From: Pluralibacter gergoviae ATCC 33028 = NBRC 105706
GTDB lineage: Bacteria; Pseudomonadota; Gammaproteobacteria; Enterobacterales; Enterobacteriaceae
Assembly (NCBI RefSeq): GCF_001598855.1
Contig: NZ_BCZS01000006.1
Coordinates: 1 to 64,000, forward strand
DNA length: 64,000 nucleotides
Direction: 5' to 3'
The position numbers and the translations under genes were made by a program. Each line of letters begins with the position of its first letter. Position 1 is the stretch's first letter. The notes below the pieces were generated by a model that saw nothing but the letters and a program-made list of their open reading frames with translations, did not search any database and was not told the DNA's origin. Below are positions 23,367 through 38,300 of the stretch, one piece after another.

Positions 23367-26300
23367 ATGAGTAACGTAAGAGTTGTTGAAGTCATTATTC
23401 GTAAAACGGCAGAAAAAACCGCGCTGCGCGGTGAGGGAAATATTTCTGTAGCGGTTTCTGCGCCCAGCGTTATTGAGATCCAGGGGTCTGCCCAGGATGT
23501 CGAACGCTATGTTCGTCAGGGTAAAGATCTCCTTATCTATATGAAAGACGGCAGCGTGATCCGCTGCAGCCATTATTTTGCCGAAGACCCTGAAGATAAG
23601 CTGCATTCAGAGCTGGTATTTAACGATCAACAACACTTAACACATATAACATTTGCTGAAACGGGCGACACCGCCGCGCTCGCCTCCGCCGAACTGACGC
23701 CGCAGGCCACGCCGATTGCCAGCATTCAGCCTTTCCTTGAGCAGGGCAACTCGCTGGACGATGCGCCGTGGGGCTGGATCGCCGGCGCCGCGCTCGGCGG
23801 CGGCGCCATCGGCGCGCTGCTGGCCCACGATGGCGGCGGCGGACATAAAACCCGCACCGAAGTGATCGACAACACCCGCGACGTTGAGAGCGCCAGGCCA
23901 ACCTTCGTGGTCAGCGACAATCAGGGCGATAAGCAGGGCGTACTAGCCGCGAAAGAGGTGACTGACGATAAAACGCCCACCTTCAGCGGCACCGGCCAGC
24001 CGGGCGCGACTATTCAGATCAAAGACAGTAGCGGCACTACGGTTGCCAGCGCCCAGGTCGATAAAGACGGCAAATGGTCGGTCACGCTCTCCCCGCAAAA
24101 CGACGGGGAGTACACCTGGTCAGTGGTGCAGATTGACGGTACAAAAGTCACGCCTGCGGGCGATATTACGCTGACTATCTCATCTGCAACGGCTGCGATC
24201 GCCCTGGATACCACCGGCGGGGACAATATCATCAATGCCGATGAGCAGGGCAAAGGCTTTACCATTTCGGGTACCAGCAGCCATCTCCCGGAAGGCACCG
24301 CGCTGACCGTTACGCTGAACGGCAAAACCTATGCGGCGAAAGTGGGCGCGGACGGCAAGTGGAACGTCGCTATCTCCGCAGCCGATGCGAAAGCGCTCGG
24401 CGACGGCGCCTGGACGATTTCGGTGAGCGGAAAAGACGCTACCGGTAATACGGTTACCGGCAGCCAGGTGCTGCAGGTGGATACCCATGCGCCGATCGTC
24501 TCCGTCGATCCGGTGACCAAAGATAACATTGTCAACGCCGCCGAGCACGGCGCCGATCTGATCGTTACGGGTAAAACGACGGCAGAACCGGGTCAGAAGG
24601 TTACCGTCACCCTCAATGGTAAAAACTATACCGCTACCGTCGGCACCGACGGCAACTGGTCGGTGACCGTTGGCGCGGCCGACGTGAAGAACCTGGCGGA
24701 CGGTAACCAAAACATTAGCGTCAGCATCAGCGATAAGGCCGGTAACGCGGGCTCGGCGAAAGCGGACTTTACCGTCGATACCGCCGTTCCCGCGGTGACC
24801 GTGGATAAAGTCACCGGCGACGACATCATTAACGGCAGCGAGCGCGGCCAGGTCCTGATCGTGACCGGCGAAGCGAAAAATGCCGGTGCCGGCGATGTGG
24901 TGACGCTGACCCTCAACGGTAAAAACTACACCGCCGTTGTCGATGCCCAGGGCAAATGGAGCGTGGGCATTTCCAAAGAGGACATGGCTGCGCTGGATGA
25001 CGGCGCGCATACCGTTACGGTTAGCGTGACGGATAAAGCGGGCAATACCGGCAGCGTCAATCATGAGATCGCCGTTGACGCCACGCCGCCCGGCCTCACC
25101 ATTGATAAGATTGCCGAAGACGGCGTGATTAACAGCGCGGAGAAAGGGCAGGATCTGACCATCAGCGGAACCGCGGTCGGGCTTGAAAAAGATGCCATCG
25201 TCACGGTTACGCTGAACGGCAAAACCTACCAGGCGAAAGTCGACGAAAACGGCAGTTGGAGCACCACGGTGCCGGCGGACGACGTTCAGGCGTTAGGGGA
25301 TAAAGAGTACCTGGTAACCGCAACCGCCGCCGATCCGGCAGGCAATATCGGCAGCGCCTCCCATAGTGTTAACGTTGATACCGTGTCGCCGACGGTCCTT
25401 ATCGATCGCATTGCCGGTGATGATGTGATTAACGCCGCTGAAGCTGAAGTCGGGCAGGAGATCCGCGGGCGCGTCATCAATGCGGAAGCGGGCGATCGCG
25501 TGATCGTTGTCCTCGGTGATAAAGAGTACGCGACAACGGTTCAGCCGGATCTGAGCTGGAGCGTGAACGTTCCGGCCGGGGATCTGACGGCGTTAGGCAA
25601 CGGCCCGCTCACCGTTACCGCAACCGTCACTGACAGTTACGGCAACCGCGGCGGCGATGAGCGTCATTTCGCCATCGACGCCAATATTCCGGGCCTGCGC
25701 ATCAATACCATCGCCGGCGATGATGTCATTAACAGCCTCGAACACGGTCAGGACCTTATCGTTACCGGCACCAGCAGCGGCCTGAAGGCGGGCGCTTCCG
25801 TCACCGTGAGCATTAACGGCAAAGATTACGCGGCGACGGTACTGGCCGACGGCAGCTGGAGCGCGGCGATATCCAGAGAGGATGTCGGGGAGCTGGCCGC
25901 AGGCGTCGTGAACGTCAGCGCGTCCGGCACCAGCGAAGCAGGCAACCCGGTTCATACCGATCGCCCCGTTACCGTCAATCTGGCAGACGTTGCCATCACC
26001 ATCGACAGCGTGACCGATGACAATGTGCTCAACGCGGTGGAAAAGGGCCAGTCTCTGCTCCTCTCCGGCTCGACGGCTAACGTCGAAGCGGGCCAGGAGG
26101 TGACGGTTGTGCTCGGCGGTAAAACCTATACCGCAACCGTTGACGCCGACGGCAGCTGGCACCTGACGGTACCGGAGGTCGACGTGGCCGCGCTGAAAGA
26201 CGGCAGCGTGAACGTACAGGCAAGCGTTGAAAACGGCGTCGGCAACGGCGCCTCTGCAGGCTGCGACTTCCGCGTTGATACCGTGGCGCCTACGCTGACG

Positions 26301-29300
26301 ATTGACCCGGTCAGCGGCGATAATATGCTCAACGCCGCAGAGGCGTCTCAACCCCTTATCATCAGCGGCACCAGCTCGGCGGAGGCCGGGCAGGTGGTGA
26401 ATGTGACCTTCAACGGCCGCGATTACACCGCTACCGTCGGCAGCGACGGCCGCTGGTCGCTGGAAGTTCCGGCGTCAGGCCTTGCCGGTATGGACAACGG
26501 CCCGGCGCAGGTCGCGGCGTCCGTGTCTGACCGCGCGGGTAACCCGACAAGCGCCGGCAGCTCTGTGCTGGTGGATACCGCCGTGCCGCAGATAACCATT
26601 AATACCATCGCCGGTGACGATATCATCAACAGCGCTGAACACGATCAGGCGCTGCTTATCGCGGGTAAAGCCAGCGGCGCGGAAGCGGGCGATGCGGTGA
26701 AAATCACCCTCAACGGTCGCGAATACCTCACCGTGCTGGACGCAAACGGCAACTGGAGCATCGGCGTTCCGGCGGCAGACGTGAAGGCGCTGGCCGAACA
26801 GCCGCATACCGTTACGGTGACGGTAACCGATAAAGCGGGTAACGCAAACAGCCTCAGCCACGATGTGACCGTCAATCTGGCGCAGCCGACGCTGACTATT
26901 AATACCGTCTCCGGCGATGACGTTATCAACAGCGCTGAGAAGGGCGAAAACCTGATCGTCAGCGGGACCGCCAGCGGCGTGAAGGCGGGGACCGACGTCA
27001 GCATCACGCTGAACGGTAACACCTACCACGCGACCGTCGGGGATAACGGCACCTGGAGCACCGCCGTTCCGGCAAATGATGTAAAAGCGCTGGGCGAAGC
27101 GCGCTATGACATTCGCGCTTCCGTCACCGACGGCGCCGGTAACAGCGGCAGCGCCTCTCATCCGGTGATCGTGGATGCTACGCTTCCTGCGGTAACGATT
27201 GAGCGCATTTCCGGCGACGATGTTGTCAACGCCGCGGAGGTCGCTGCTGGCCTGAATATCGGCGGCCGCGTCATCAATGCCCAGCCGGGCAACACCGTAA
27301 CCGTCACTATTGCGGGCAGGGAGTACAAGGCGACGGTAGAGTCCGACCTGAGCTGGACGATCAACGTGCCGGCAGGGGATCTGAAGGCGCTGGGCAACGG
27401 TCCGCTGACCGCGATTGCCACCGTCACCAACGGTCACGGTAACACCGGCGGCGGCGAGCGCGACTTCAGCATTAACGCGAATATGCCGGGCCTGCGCATC
27501 AATACCGTGGCCGGCGACGATGTCATCAACTGCATCGAGCACGGCCAGGATCTGATCGTCAGCGGCAGCAGCAGCGGCCTGAAGGCGGGCGCTGCGGTGA
27601 CCGTGACCCTCAACGGCAAAGACTACGCGGCGACGGTGCTGGCAGACGGCACCTGGCGTGCGGCGGTACCGAAGGACGACGTCGGCGAGCTGGCGGCGGG
27701 CGCGGTGAAGGTCACCGCCACCGGCACCAGCGAGGCGGGTAATCCGATAAGCGTCGATCGTATCGCGCGGGTTGACCTGTCAGAGGTGGCCATCAGCATC
27801 GACACTATCACCGAGGATAACGTCCTCAACGCGGCGGAAAAAGGCCAGGATCTGGCGCTCTCCGGTACGACCTCCGGCGTTGAGTCGGGTCAGAAGGTCA
27901 CCATTGCCTTCGGCGATAAGATTTACACCGCGGTTGTTAATAACGGCAGCTGGTCCTGCACCGTGTCGGCCGCCGATCTGGCGGGCCAGCGCGACGGCAG
28001 CGCCAGCCTGCAGGTGAGCGTCAGCAATGTAAACGGCAACAGCGCCTCGGCGAGCCACGACTATCTCGTGGATACTACTGCCCCGGCGGTCACCATTGAC
28101 GTTATCAGCAGCGACAACATGCTGAACGCGCAAGAAGCGGGCCAGCCGCTGACCATCAGCGGGACCAGCACGGCGGAGGTGGGCCAGCAGGTGAACGTCA
28201 CCTTTAACGGCCATGACTATCCCGCCGTTGTCGGCGCAGACGGTTGCTGGACGCTGGACGTTCCGGCGGCAGATATGGCCGGCATTCAGGATGGTCCGGC
28301 GCGGATAACCGCAGAGGTTACCGATCGGGCGGGCAACCCGGCCCGCACCGATACCTCTGTTACGGTGGATATCACCGTTCCGCAGATCACCATTGATACG
28401 GTCTCCGGCGACGACATCATTAACAGCGCAGAGCACAATCAGGCGCTGCTTATCACCGGTAAAGCCGCCGGGGCGGCGGCGGGCGATAGGGTCACCGTGA
28501 CCCTCAACGGCCATGACTACCTGACCGTGCTGGACGCCAGCGGCAACTGGAGCATTGGCGTCCCGGCGGCCGACGTGAAGGCGCTGGGCGAACAGACTCA
28601 CGATATTATCGTGACGGTGACTGATAGAGCGGGCAACAGCAGCGAAGGCAAGCACGATATCTCCGTCAATCTGGCGCAGCCTGAACTGACCATTAACACC
28701 ATTGCCGGTGACGACATCATTAACAGTACCGAGAAGGGCCAGGATCTGATCCTCAGCGGTACGGCGACCGGCGTGAAGCCGGGTACCGAGGTCAGCGTGA
28801 CGCTGAACGGTAAAACCTACCACGCCACGGTCGAGGACAACGGCAGCTGGCACACCACCGTCCCGGCGGCGGACGTCGGCGCGCTCGGCGAAGCGCGCTA
28901 TGAAGTGGTCGCCAGCGTTACCGATGCCGCTGGCAACAGCGGTAATACAACCCATACCGCTATCGTCGACTCCCGGGCTCCGGCAGTGGTGATTGACCGC
29001 ATCGCCGGCGATGATGTTATCAACGCGGCAGAAGCGGCGGCGGGTCAGAACATCAGCGGCCGGGTCATTAACGCCGAGGTGGGCAATACCGTTACAGTCA
29101 CCATTGCCGGTAAAGAGTACATCACCACGGTTCAGCCGGGCCTGAGCTGGACGATTAACGTGCCGGCAGGGGATCTGAAAGCGCTGGGCAACGGTCCGCT
29201 GACCATCACCGCCACCGTGACCAACGGCCATCAGAACAGCGGCGGCGGCGAGCGCGACTTTACGATCAGCGCCGGGATGCCGGGCGTGCGTATTGATACT

Positions 29301-32300
29301 ATCGCCGGTGACGATGTCATTAACCGCATTGAGCACGGTCAGGATCTGATCGTTACCGGCAGCAGCGACGGCCTGAAGGCGGGCGCTGCGGTGACCGTCA
29401 CCCTCAACGGTAAAGACTATGCGGCAACGGTGCTGGCAGACGGTACCTGGCGCGCGGCGGTGCCCAAAGCCGACGTCGGCGAACTGGCGGCGGGCGCGGT
29501 GAAGGTGACCGTGTCCGGCACCAGCGAAGCGGGCAACCCGGTTCAGGTCGATCGTATTGCGCGGGTGGATCTGGCAGAAGTGGCCATCAGCATTGACAAC
29601 GTCACCCAGGATAACGTCCTCAACGCGGCGGAGCGTGGCGAGAACCTGATCCTGTCCGGCAGTACCGCCGGCGTGGAGTCGGGTCAGAAGGTCACCATTG
29701 CCTTCGGCGAAAAGATTTACACCGCAGTTGTTAATAACGGCAGCTGGTCCTGCACCGTTCCGGCCGCCGATCTGGCGGGCCAGCGCGACGGCAGCGCCAG
29801 CCTGCAGGTCAGCGTCAGCAACGCCAACGGCAACGGCGCCTCGGCGGGCCACGACTACCGCGTCGATACCCTTCCGCCGGCCATCAGCATCGACGTTATC
29901 AGCGGCGACAATATGCTGAACGCCGCAGAAGCGGGCCAGCCGCTGACCATTAGCGGCACCAGCACGGCGGAGGCGGGCCAGAAGGTGATCGTCACCTTTA
30001 ACGGCCGCGACTATCCCGCGACGGTGGGTAGCGACGGCACCTGGTCGCTGGAGGTGCCGGCGGCAGATATGGCGGGTATTGCCAATGCGCCGGCGCAGAT
30101 TGTAGCGACCGTTTCCGACCGGGCGGGCAACCCGTCCTCTGCCGGAACGTCTATCGTGGTCGATACCGTCGTGCCGGAGGTGACCATTAATACGGTTGCC
30201 GGTGACGACATCATTAACAGCGCCGAGCATAGCGAAGCAATGCTGATTACCGGCTCCGCCACCGGCGCAGAGGCGGGTGACAAGGTGACCGTGACCCTCA
30301 ACGGTCACAGCTACATCACCGTCCTCGATGCCAACGGCAGCTGGAGCATCGGCGTCCCGGCGGCCGACGTGAAGGCGCTGGGCGAACAGACTCACGATAT
30401 TATCGTGACCGTAACCGATAAAGCGGGCAACAGCAGCGAAGGCAAGCACAATGTGACCGTTAATCTGGCGCAGCCTGAGCTGACCATTAATACCGTTGCC
30501 GGTGACGACATCATTAACAGCGTCGAGAAGGGTCAGGATCTGATCCTCAGCGGTACGGCGACCGGCGTGAAGCCGGGTACCGAGGTCAGCGTGACGCTGA
30601 ACGGTAAAACCTACCACGCCACGGTTGAGGCCAACGGCGTATGGCACGCCACCGTCCCGGCGGCGGATGTTGGCGCGCTGGGCGAAGCGCGCTATGACGT
30701 GACCGCCAGCGTCACCGACGGCGCCGGTAACAGCGGCAGCACCGCTCATCCGGTGATCGTTGACGCCACGCTGCCTGCGGTCATCGTTGACCGTATTGCC
30801 GGCGATGACGTCATTAACAACGCCGAAGCGGCGGCGGGCCAGAATATCAGCGGCCGCGTCGTCAATGCGCAGGCGGGTAACACCGTGACCGTGACTATTG
30901 CCGGAAAAGAGTATACCGCTATTGTGCAGCCGGATCTGAGCTGGACCGTCAGTGTCTCCACCGGCGATCTCAACGCGCTGGGCAACGGTCCGCTGACCAT
31001 CACCGCCACCGTCACTAACGACCGCGGCAATACCGGCGGCGGCGAGCGCGACTTTACCATCAGCACTAATATGCCGGGCCTGCGTATCGATACCGTGGCC
31101 GGCGACGATGTCATTAACAGTATTGAGCACGGCCAGGATCTGATCGTCAGCGGCACCAGCAGCGGTCTGCAGGCGGGTTCTGCGGTGACCGTCACCCTCA
31201 ACGGCAACGATTACGCGGCGACGGTGCTGGCAGACGGCACCTGGCGCGCGGCGGTGCCTAAGGCCGACGTCGGCGAGCTGGCGGGGGGTGCAGTGAAAGT
31301 CACCGCCTCCGGCACCAGCGAGGCGGGCGATCCGGTTCAGGTCGATCGTATTGCGCAGGTCGATCTGTCAGAAGTGGCGATCAGCATCGATAACGTCACG
31401 GACGATAACGTCCTCAACGCGGCGGAGCGTGGCGAGAGCCTGATCCTGTCCGGCAGCACCGCCGGCGTGGAGTCCGGTCAGAAGGTTACCATTGCCTTCG
31501 GTGATAAGATTTACACTGCGGTTGTTAATAACGGCAGCTGGTCCTGCACCGTTCCGGCCGCCGATCTGGCGGGCCAGCGCGACGGCAGCGCCAGCCTGCA
31601 GGTGAGCGTCAGCAACGCCAACGGCAACAGCGCCTCGGCGAGCCACGACTACCGCGTGGATACCGCTGCTCCGGCGGTCACCATTGACGTTATCAGCGGC
31701 GACAACATGCTGAACGCGCAAGAAGCGGGCCAGCCGCTGACCCTCAGCGGCACCAGCACGGCGGAGGTGGGCCAGCAGGTGAACGTCACCTTTAACGGTC
31801 ACGACTATACCGCGACGGTGGGTAGCGACGGCCGCTGGACGCTGGAGGTGCCTAAGGAGGATATGGCCGGTATTGCCGACGGCAGAGCGTCGATTACCGC
31901 GACGGTTACCGATCGGGCGGGCAACCCGGCCAGCGGCGATAGCGCGATACTGGTAGATACCACCGTACCGGCAGTGACCATCAATAAGGTGGCCGGTGAC
32001 GACATCATTAACAGCGCCGAGCACGGGCAGGCGCTGCTGGTGACCGGCTCCGCCACCGGCGCGCAGGCGGGCGACAAAGTGACCGTGACCCTCAACGGCC
32101 ATGATTACGTCACCGTGCTGGATGCGAACGGCAGTTGGAGCATTGGCGTACCGGCCTCCGATGTCGGGGCGCTGGCGGGGACGGATTACACCATCACCGC
32201 CTCGGTGACCGATAGAGCGGGCAACAGCAGCGAAGGCCAGCGCGACATCGCGGTCAATCTGGCGCAGCCTGAGCTGACCATTGACACCATTGCCGGTGAC

Positions 32301-35300
32301 GACATCATTAACAGTACCGAGAAGGGCCAGGATCTGATCCTCAGCGGTACGGCGACCGGCGTGAAGCCGGGCACCGAGGTCAGCGTGACGCTGAACGGGC
32401 AAACCTACTCCGCGACCGTAGGGGCCGACGGAACCTGGCACGCGAGGGTCCCGGAGAGTGACGTCGCCGCGCTGGGCGAAGCGGGCTACACCGTCGTGGC
32501 TTCGGTCATCGACAGCGCGGGTAACGGCAGTAGCGCCGACCGCGGCGTGCTGGTCGACAGCGCCCTGCCGGGCGTTATCATCAATACCGTTGCCGGTGAC
32601 GACATCATCAACACCGCCGAATCGAAAGCCGCGCTGGATATCAGCGGCCGCGTATTTAACGCCGCCGCGGGCGATACCGTCACCGTCACCGTTGGCAACA
32701 ACACCTATAAGACGACGGTTGAACCGGGTCTGACCTGGAAAGTGACCGTGCCTGCGGCAGATATGGACGGCCTGACCACCGGTAAGCTGGACGTGTCGGC
32801 TACCGTCACCAACGGCCACGGTAACACCGGCGCAGGCGTGCGCGATGTGGCGATCAATCTCGACCAGCCGACGCTGAGTCTCGATCCGGTTACGGGCGAT
32901 AACATCATCAACCTCAGCGAGCACGGCCAGGATCTGATCCTCACCGGCACCAGCAGCGGCCTGAAGCCGGGCGCGGCGGTAACGGTGACGGTGAACGGCA
33001 TCGATCACGAGGCGCGGGTACTGGCAGACGGCACCTGGAGCGTCAACGTGCCGAAGGCGGAAGTGGAGGCGCTGGCCGGCGATTCGGTCAGCGTTAAGGT
33101 TTCCGGCACCAGCGAGGCGGGTAACCCGGTTGATATCGACCGCGATATCACCCTCGATCTGAGCCCGATCTCCATCAGCGTGGATCCGGTGACGGACGAT
33201 AACGTGCTGAACGCCGCCGAGAAAGGGGCGTCGGTTGAGATTTCCGGTAAGACCACCGGCGTGGAGGCCGGTCGGGAGGTCACCCTTACGCTCGGCGACA
33301 AGACCTATACGGCGGTCGTTCAGGCCGACGGCAGCTGGAAGACCAGCATTGATGCGGGCGATCTGAAGGACGGCGATGCCACCTTCAGCGTCAGCGTAGA
33401 AACCAGCAGCAATAACGAAGCGCACGCGTCGTGGACCTTCACCGTCGATACGACGGCGCCGACGCTGACCATCGATCCGATCGCTGCCGATAACATGCTG
33501 AACGCGGCAGAAGCGGGCCAGCCGCTGACCCTTAGCGGCACCAGCAGCGCCGAAGCCGGGCAGACGGTGAATGTGACCTTTAACGGCCACGATTACACCG
33601 CCACGGTTGGTACGAACGGCCGCTGGACGCTGCAGGTTCCGGCAGATGATATGAAGGGCATTGCCAACGGCGACGCGCCGGTTACCGCGACGGTCACCGA
33701 CCGCGCGGGCAACCCGGCGAACGCGGGCGTATCGGTGCTGGTGGATACCGCCGTACCGGAAGTGACCATCAATAAGGTGGCCGGCGACGACATCATCAAC
33801 AGCGCCGAGCACGGCCAGGCGCTGCTGGTGACCGGCTCTGCGACCAATGCGCAGGCGGGCGATAAGGTGACCGTGACCCTCAACGGCCACGATTACGTCA
33901 CCGTGCTGGATGCGAACGGCGGCTGGAGCGTCGGCGTACCGGCCTCCGACGTTGCCGCGCTGGCAGACGCGGATTACACCATTACCGCCGCGGTGACCGA
34001 TAAGGCGGGCAACAGCAATCACGCTGACCGCGATATTGCGGTCGATCTGGCGAAGCCGGTGCTGACCATCGATACCGTCGCCGGTGACGATGTGATCAAC
34101 AGCGCGGAGAAAGGCGGGGCGCTGACCCTCAGCGGCACCGCGACGGGCGTGGCAGCGGGCGCTGACGTCAGCGTGACGCTGAACGGCAATACGTACCACG
34201 CTACCGTTGAAGCGAACGGCACGTGGAGCCTGGCGGTTTCGGTCGCCGATGTGGCGGCGCTGGGTGAAGCCGGCTACCGGATCGTCGCCTCCGTCACGGG
34301 CAGCAGCGGAAATGAAGGCAGCGTCGGCCGCGACGTGCTGGTCGACAGCGCCCTGCCGGGCGTTATCATCAACGCCGTCGCCGGTGACGATGTCATTAAT
34401 ACCGCCGAATCGAAAGCCGATCTGGATATCAGCGGCCGCGTAATTAACGCCGCCGAGGGCGATATCGTGACCGTGAAAGTCGGCGCCAACACCTATACCA
34501 CCACGGTCGAGCCGGGCCTGACCTGGAAAGTGACCGTGCCTGCGGCAGATATGGACGGCCTGACCACCGGCAAGCTCGACGTGGCGGCCACCGTCATCAA
34601 CGGCCACGGCAACACCGGTGCAGGCGTGCGCGAGGTGGCGGTCAATCTCGACCAGCCGACGCTGAGCCTCGATCCGGTTACCGGCGATAACATCATCAAC
34701 CTCAGCGAACACGGCCAGGATCTGATCCTCACCGGCACCAGCAGCGGCCTGATGCCGGGCGCGGCGGTAACGGTGACGGTGAACGGCATCGATCACGAGG
34801 CGCGGGTGCTGGCAGACGGCACCTGGAGCGTCACCGTGCCGAAGGCGGAAGTGGAGGCGCTGACCGGCGACTCCGTCAGCGTTAAGGTTTCCGGCACCAG
34901 CGAGGCGGATAACCCGGTTGAAACCGGGCGCGATATCACCCTCGATCTGAGCCCGATCTCCATCAGCGTGGATCCGGTGACGGACGATAACGTGCTGAAC
35001 GCCGCCGAGAAAGGGGCGCCAGTTGCGATCTCCGGTAAGACCACCGGCGTGGAGGCCGGTCAGGAGGTCACCCTTACGCTGGGCGACAAGACCTATACCG
35101 CAGTCGTTCAGGCCGACGGCAGCTGGAAGACTAACATTGATGCGGGCGATCTGAAGGACGGCGATGCCACCTTCAGCGTCAGCGTCGAAAACCAGAGCGG
35201 CAACGGCGCGGACGGTTCGCACACCTTCGCCGTCGATACGACGGCGCCGACGCTGACCATCGATCCGATCGCTGCCGATAACATGCTGAACGCGGCAGAA

Positions 35301-38300
35301 GCGGGCCAGCCGCTGACCATTAGCGGTACCAGCAGTGCCGAATCCGGGCAGACGGTGAACGTGACCTTTAACGGCCGCGACTACCCCGCCGAGGTTGGCG
35401 CGAACGGCCGCTGGACGCTGCAGGTTCCGGCAGATGATATGAAGGGCATTGCCAACGGCGACGCAGCGGTTACCGCGACGGTCACCGACCGCGCGGGCAA
35501 CCCGGCGAACGCGGGCGCGTCGGTGCTGGTGGATACCGCGGTGCCGGAGGTGACCATCAATAAGGTGGCCGTCGACGACATCATCAACGGCGCCGAGCAC
35601 GGCCAGCCGCTGCTGGTGACCGGCTCTGCGACCAATGCGCAGGCGGGCGACAAGGTGACCGTGACCCTCAACGGCCGCGACTACGTCACCGTGCTGGACG
35701 CGAACGGCAACTGGAGCATCGGCGTACCGGCCTCCGATGTTGCCGCGCTGGCAGACGCGGATTACACCCTTACCGCCGCGGTGACCGATAAGGCGGGCAA
35801 CAGCAATCACGCCGATCGCGGCATCAGCGTCGATCTGACCAGGCCGGAGCTGACCATCGACACCGTTGCCGGTGACGATATCATCAACAGCATCGAGAAA
35901 GGCCAGGATCTGCATCTTACCGGTGCCGCGCCAGATCTGGCGGCGGGCAGCAGCGTTAGCGTGACGCTGAACGGTAAAACCTACCAGGGTGAGGTAGCTG
36001 CCGACGGTACCTGGAGTGCGACGGTGCCGGCGGCCGACGTCAGGGCGCTGGGCGAAGCGCGCTATGAGGTTACCGTCTCTGCGCAGAGCGAGGCAGGGAA
36101 CACCGGCAGCGCTGGCCATGAGGTGATTGTCGACACCCGGCTGCCGACGGTCATTATCGAGCGTATTGCCGGTGATGATGTGATTAACCGCGCCGAAGTT
36201 GATGCGGGCCAGACAATCAGCGGCCGCGTGGCGAATGCTGAAGCGGGCAATACCGTCACCGTGACCATCGCCGGTAAAGAGTACACCACGACGGTACAGT
36301 CGGATCTGAGCTGGAGCGTCAACGTACCGAACACCGATCTGGAGGCGCTGGGCAACGGCCCGCTGAGCGTTACCGCCACCGTGATGAACGGTCACGGTAA
36401 TACCGGCAGCGGCGAGCGAAACTTCACTATCGACGCTAACCTGCCGGGTATGCGTATTGATATCGTGGCCGGCGATGATGTCATCAACGGCATTGAACAC
36501 GCCCGGGATCTGATCGTGACCGGCAGCAGCGACGGCCTGAAGGCGGGCTCTGCGGTTAACGTCACTATCAACGGTAAGGACTACCCGGCAACGGTACTGG
36601 AGGACGGCACCTGGCGCGCGGCGGTACCGAAGGCCGACGTCGGTGAACTGGCCGAAGGCGCGGTGAAAGTCACCGTTTCCGGTACGAATGAGGCGGGCAA
36701 TTCGATGCACGTCGACCGCATTGTACGCGTCGATCTCTCCGAGGTCGCTATCAGCATTAATAGCGTCACGGAAGATAACGTGCTCAACGCCGCCGAGAAG
36801 GGGCAGGATCTGATCCTTTCCGGCTCGACCTCCGGAGTAGAAGAGGGGCGCGAAGTCACTATCTCCTTCGGCGATAAGATTTACACGGCGACCGTCGGCG
36901 CAGACCACAGCTGGAGCTACACGGTACCGGCGCCAGACCTGGCGGGCCAGCGCGACGGCAGCGCCAGCCTGCAGGTGAGCGTCACCAACGTGAACGGCAA
37001 CGGCGCGTCGGCGGGCCACGACTACCGCGTGGATACCCTGGCCCCGGCGATTACCATTGACGCTATCAGCGGCGACAACATGCTGAACGCGGCAGAAGCG
37101 GGCCAGCCGCTGACCATTAGCGGCACCAGCAGTGCCGAAGCCGGGCAGAAGGTCACCGTGACCTTTAACGGCCGCGACTACCCCGCCGAGGTTGGCGCGA
37201 ATGGCCGCTGGACGCTGGAGGTTCCGGCTGACGATATGAAGGGCATTGCCAACGGCGATGCGCAGGTCACTGCGACGGTCAGCGACCGGGCGGGCAACCC
37301 GACAAATGCAGGCGCATCCGTGCTGGTTGATACCACCGTGCCGCAGATTACCTTCGATAAGGTTGCCGTTGACGATGTGATCAACAGCGCCGAACACGGC
37401 CAGGCGGTGATGATCACCGGTAACGTCGCCGGCGCCGCGCCGGGCGACATTATTCAGATCGCGCTGAACGGCGTCACCTACAGCGCGACGGTGAAAGGCG
37501 ACGGGAGCTGGAGCGTGGGCGTACCGGCAGGCGACGTCCGGGCGCTGGCCGAAACGGGCCATACCATCACGGCATCGATCACCGACAGGGCGGGCAACAG
37601 CAGCAGCAATACCCACAGCGTCACCGTTAACCTGGAGAAACCGGTACTGACCATTGATCCTATCTCCGGCGATGATGTTATCAACAGCACCGAGAAAGGT
37701 CAGGAGCTGCACCTGAGCGGCAAGGTCACCGGCGTGGCTGAAGGGGCTGACGTTACCGTCAATCTCAACGGCAAGAGCTACACGGGCAAAGTCGGCGCCG
37801 GCGGCATCTGGACCGCAACGATACCGGCTGCCGATGTCCAGGCGCTGGGCGAAGCGCGCTATGAGGTGAGCGTTTCCGCGAGCAGCAACGTGGGCAACAC
37901 CGGTGGCGAGAGCCGCACGGTGATGGTTGACTCCGCGCTGCCGGCGGTCATCGTCGATCGCATTGCCGGCGATGATGTGATTAATGCGGCGGAAATTGCC
38001 TCTGGCCAGAACATCAGCGGCCGGGTGATTAACGCGGAGGCGGGCAATACCGTCACCGTGACCATCGCGGGTAAAGCGTATACCGCGACGGTACAGTCGG
38101 ATCTGAGCTGGACGGTTAACGTTTCTGCTGAGGATCTGCAGGCGCTGGGCAACGGGCCGATGAAGGTCACTGCCAGCGTAACTAATAACAATAACAACAC
38201 CGGCGGCGGCGAGCGCGAGTTCACCATCGACGCTAACCTGCCGGGGATCCGCATCGATACCGTGGCCGGTGACGATGTGATTAACGGCATCGAGCACGGC

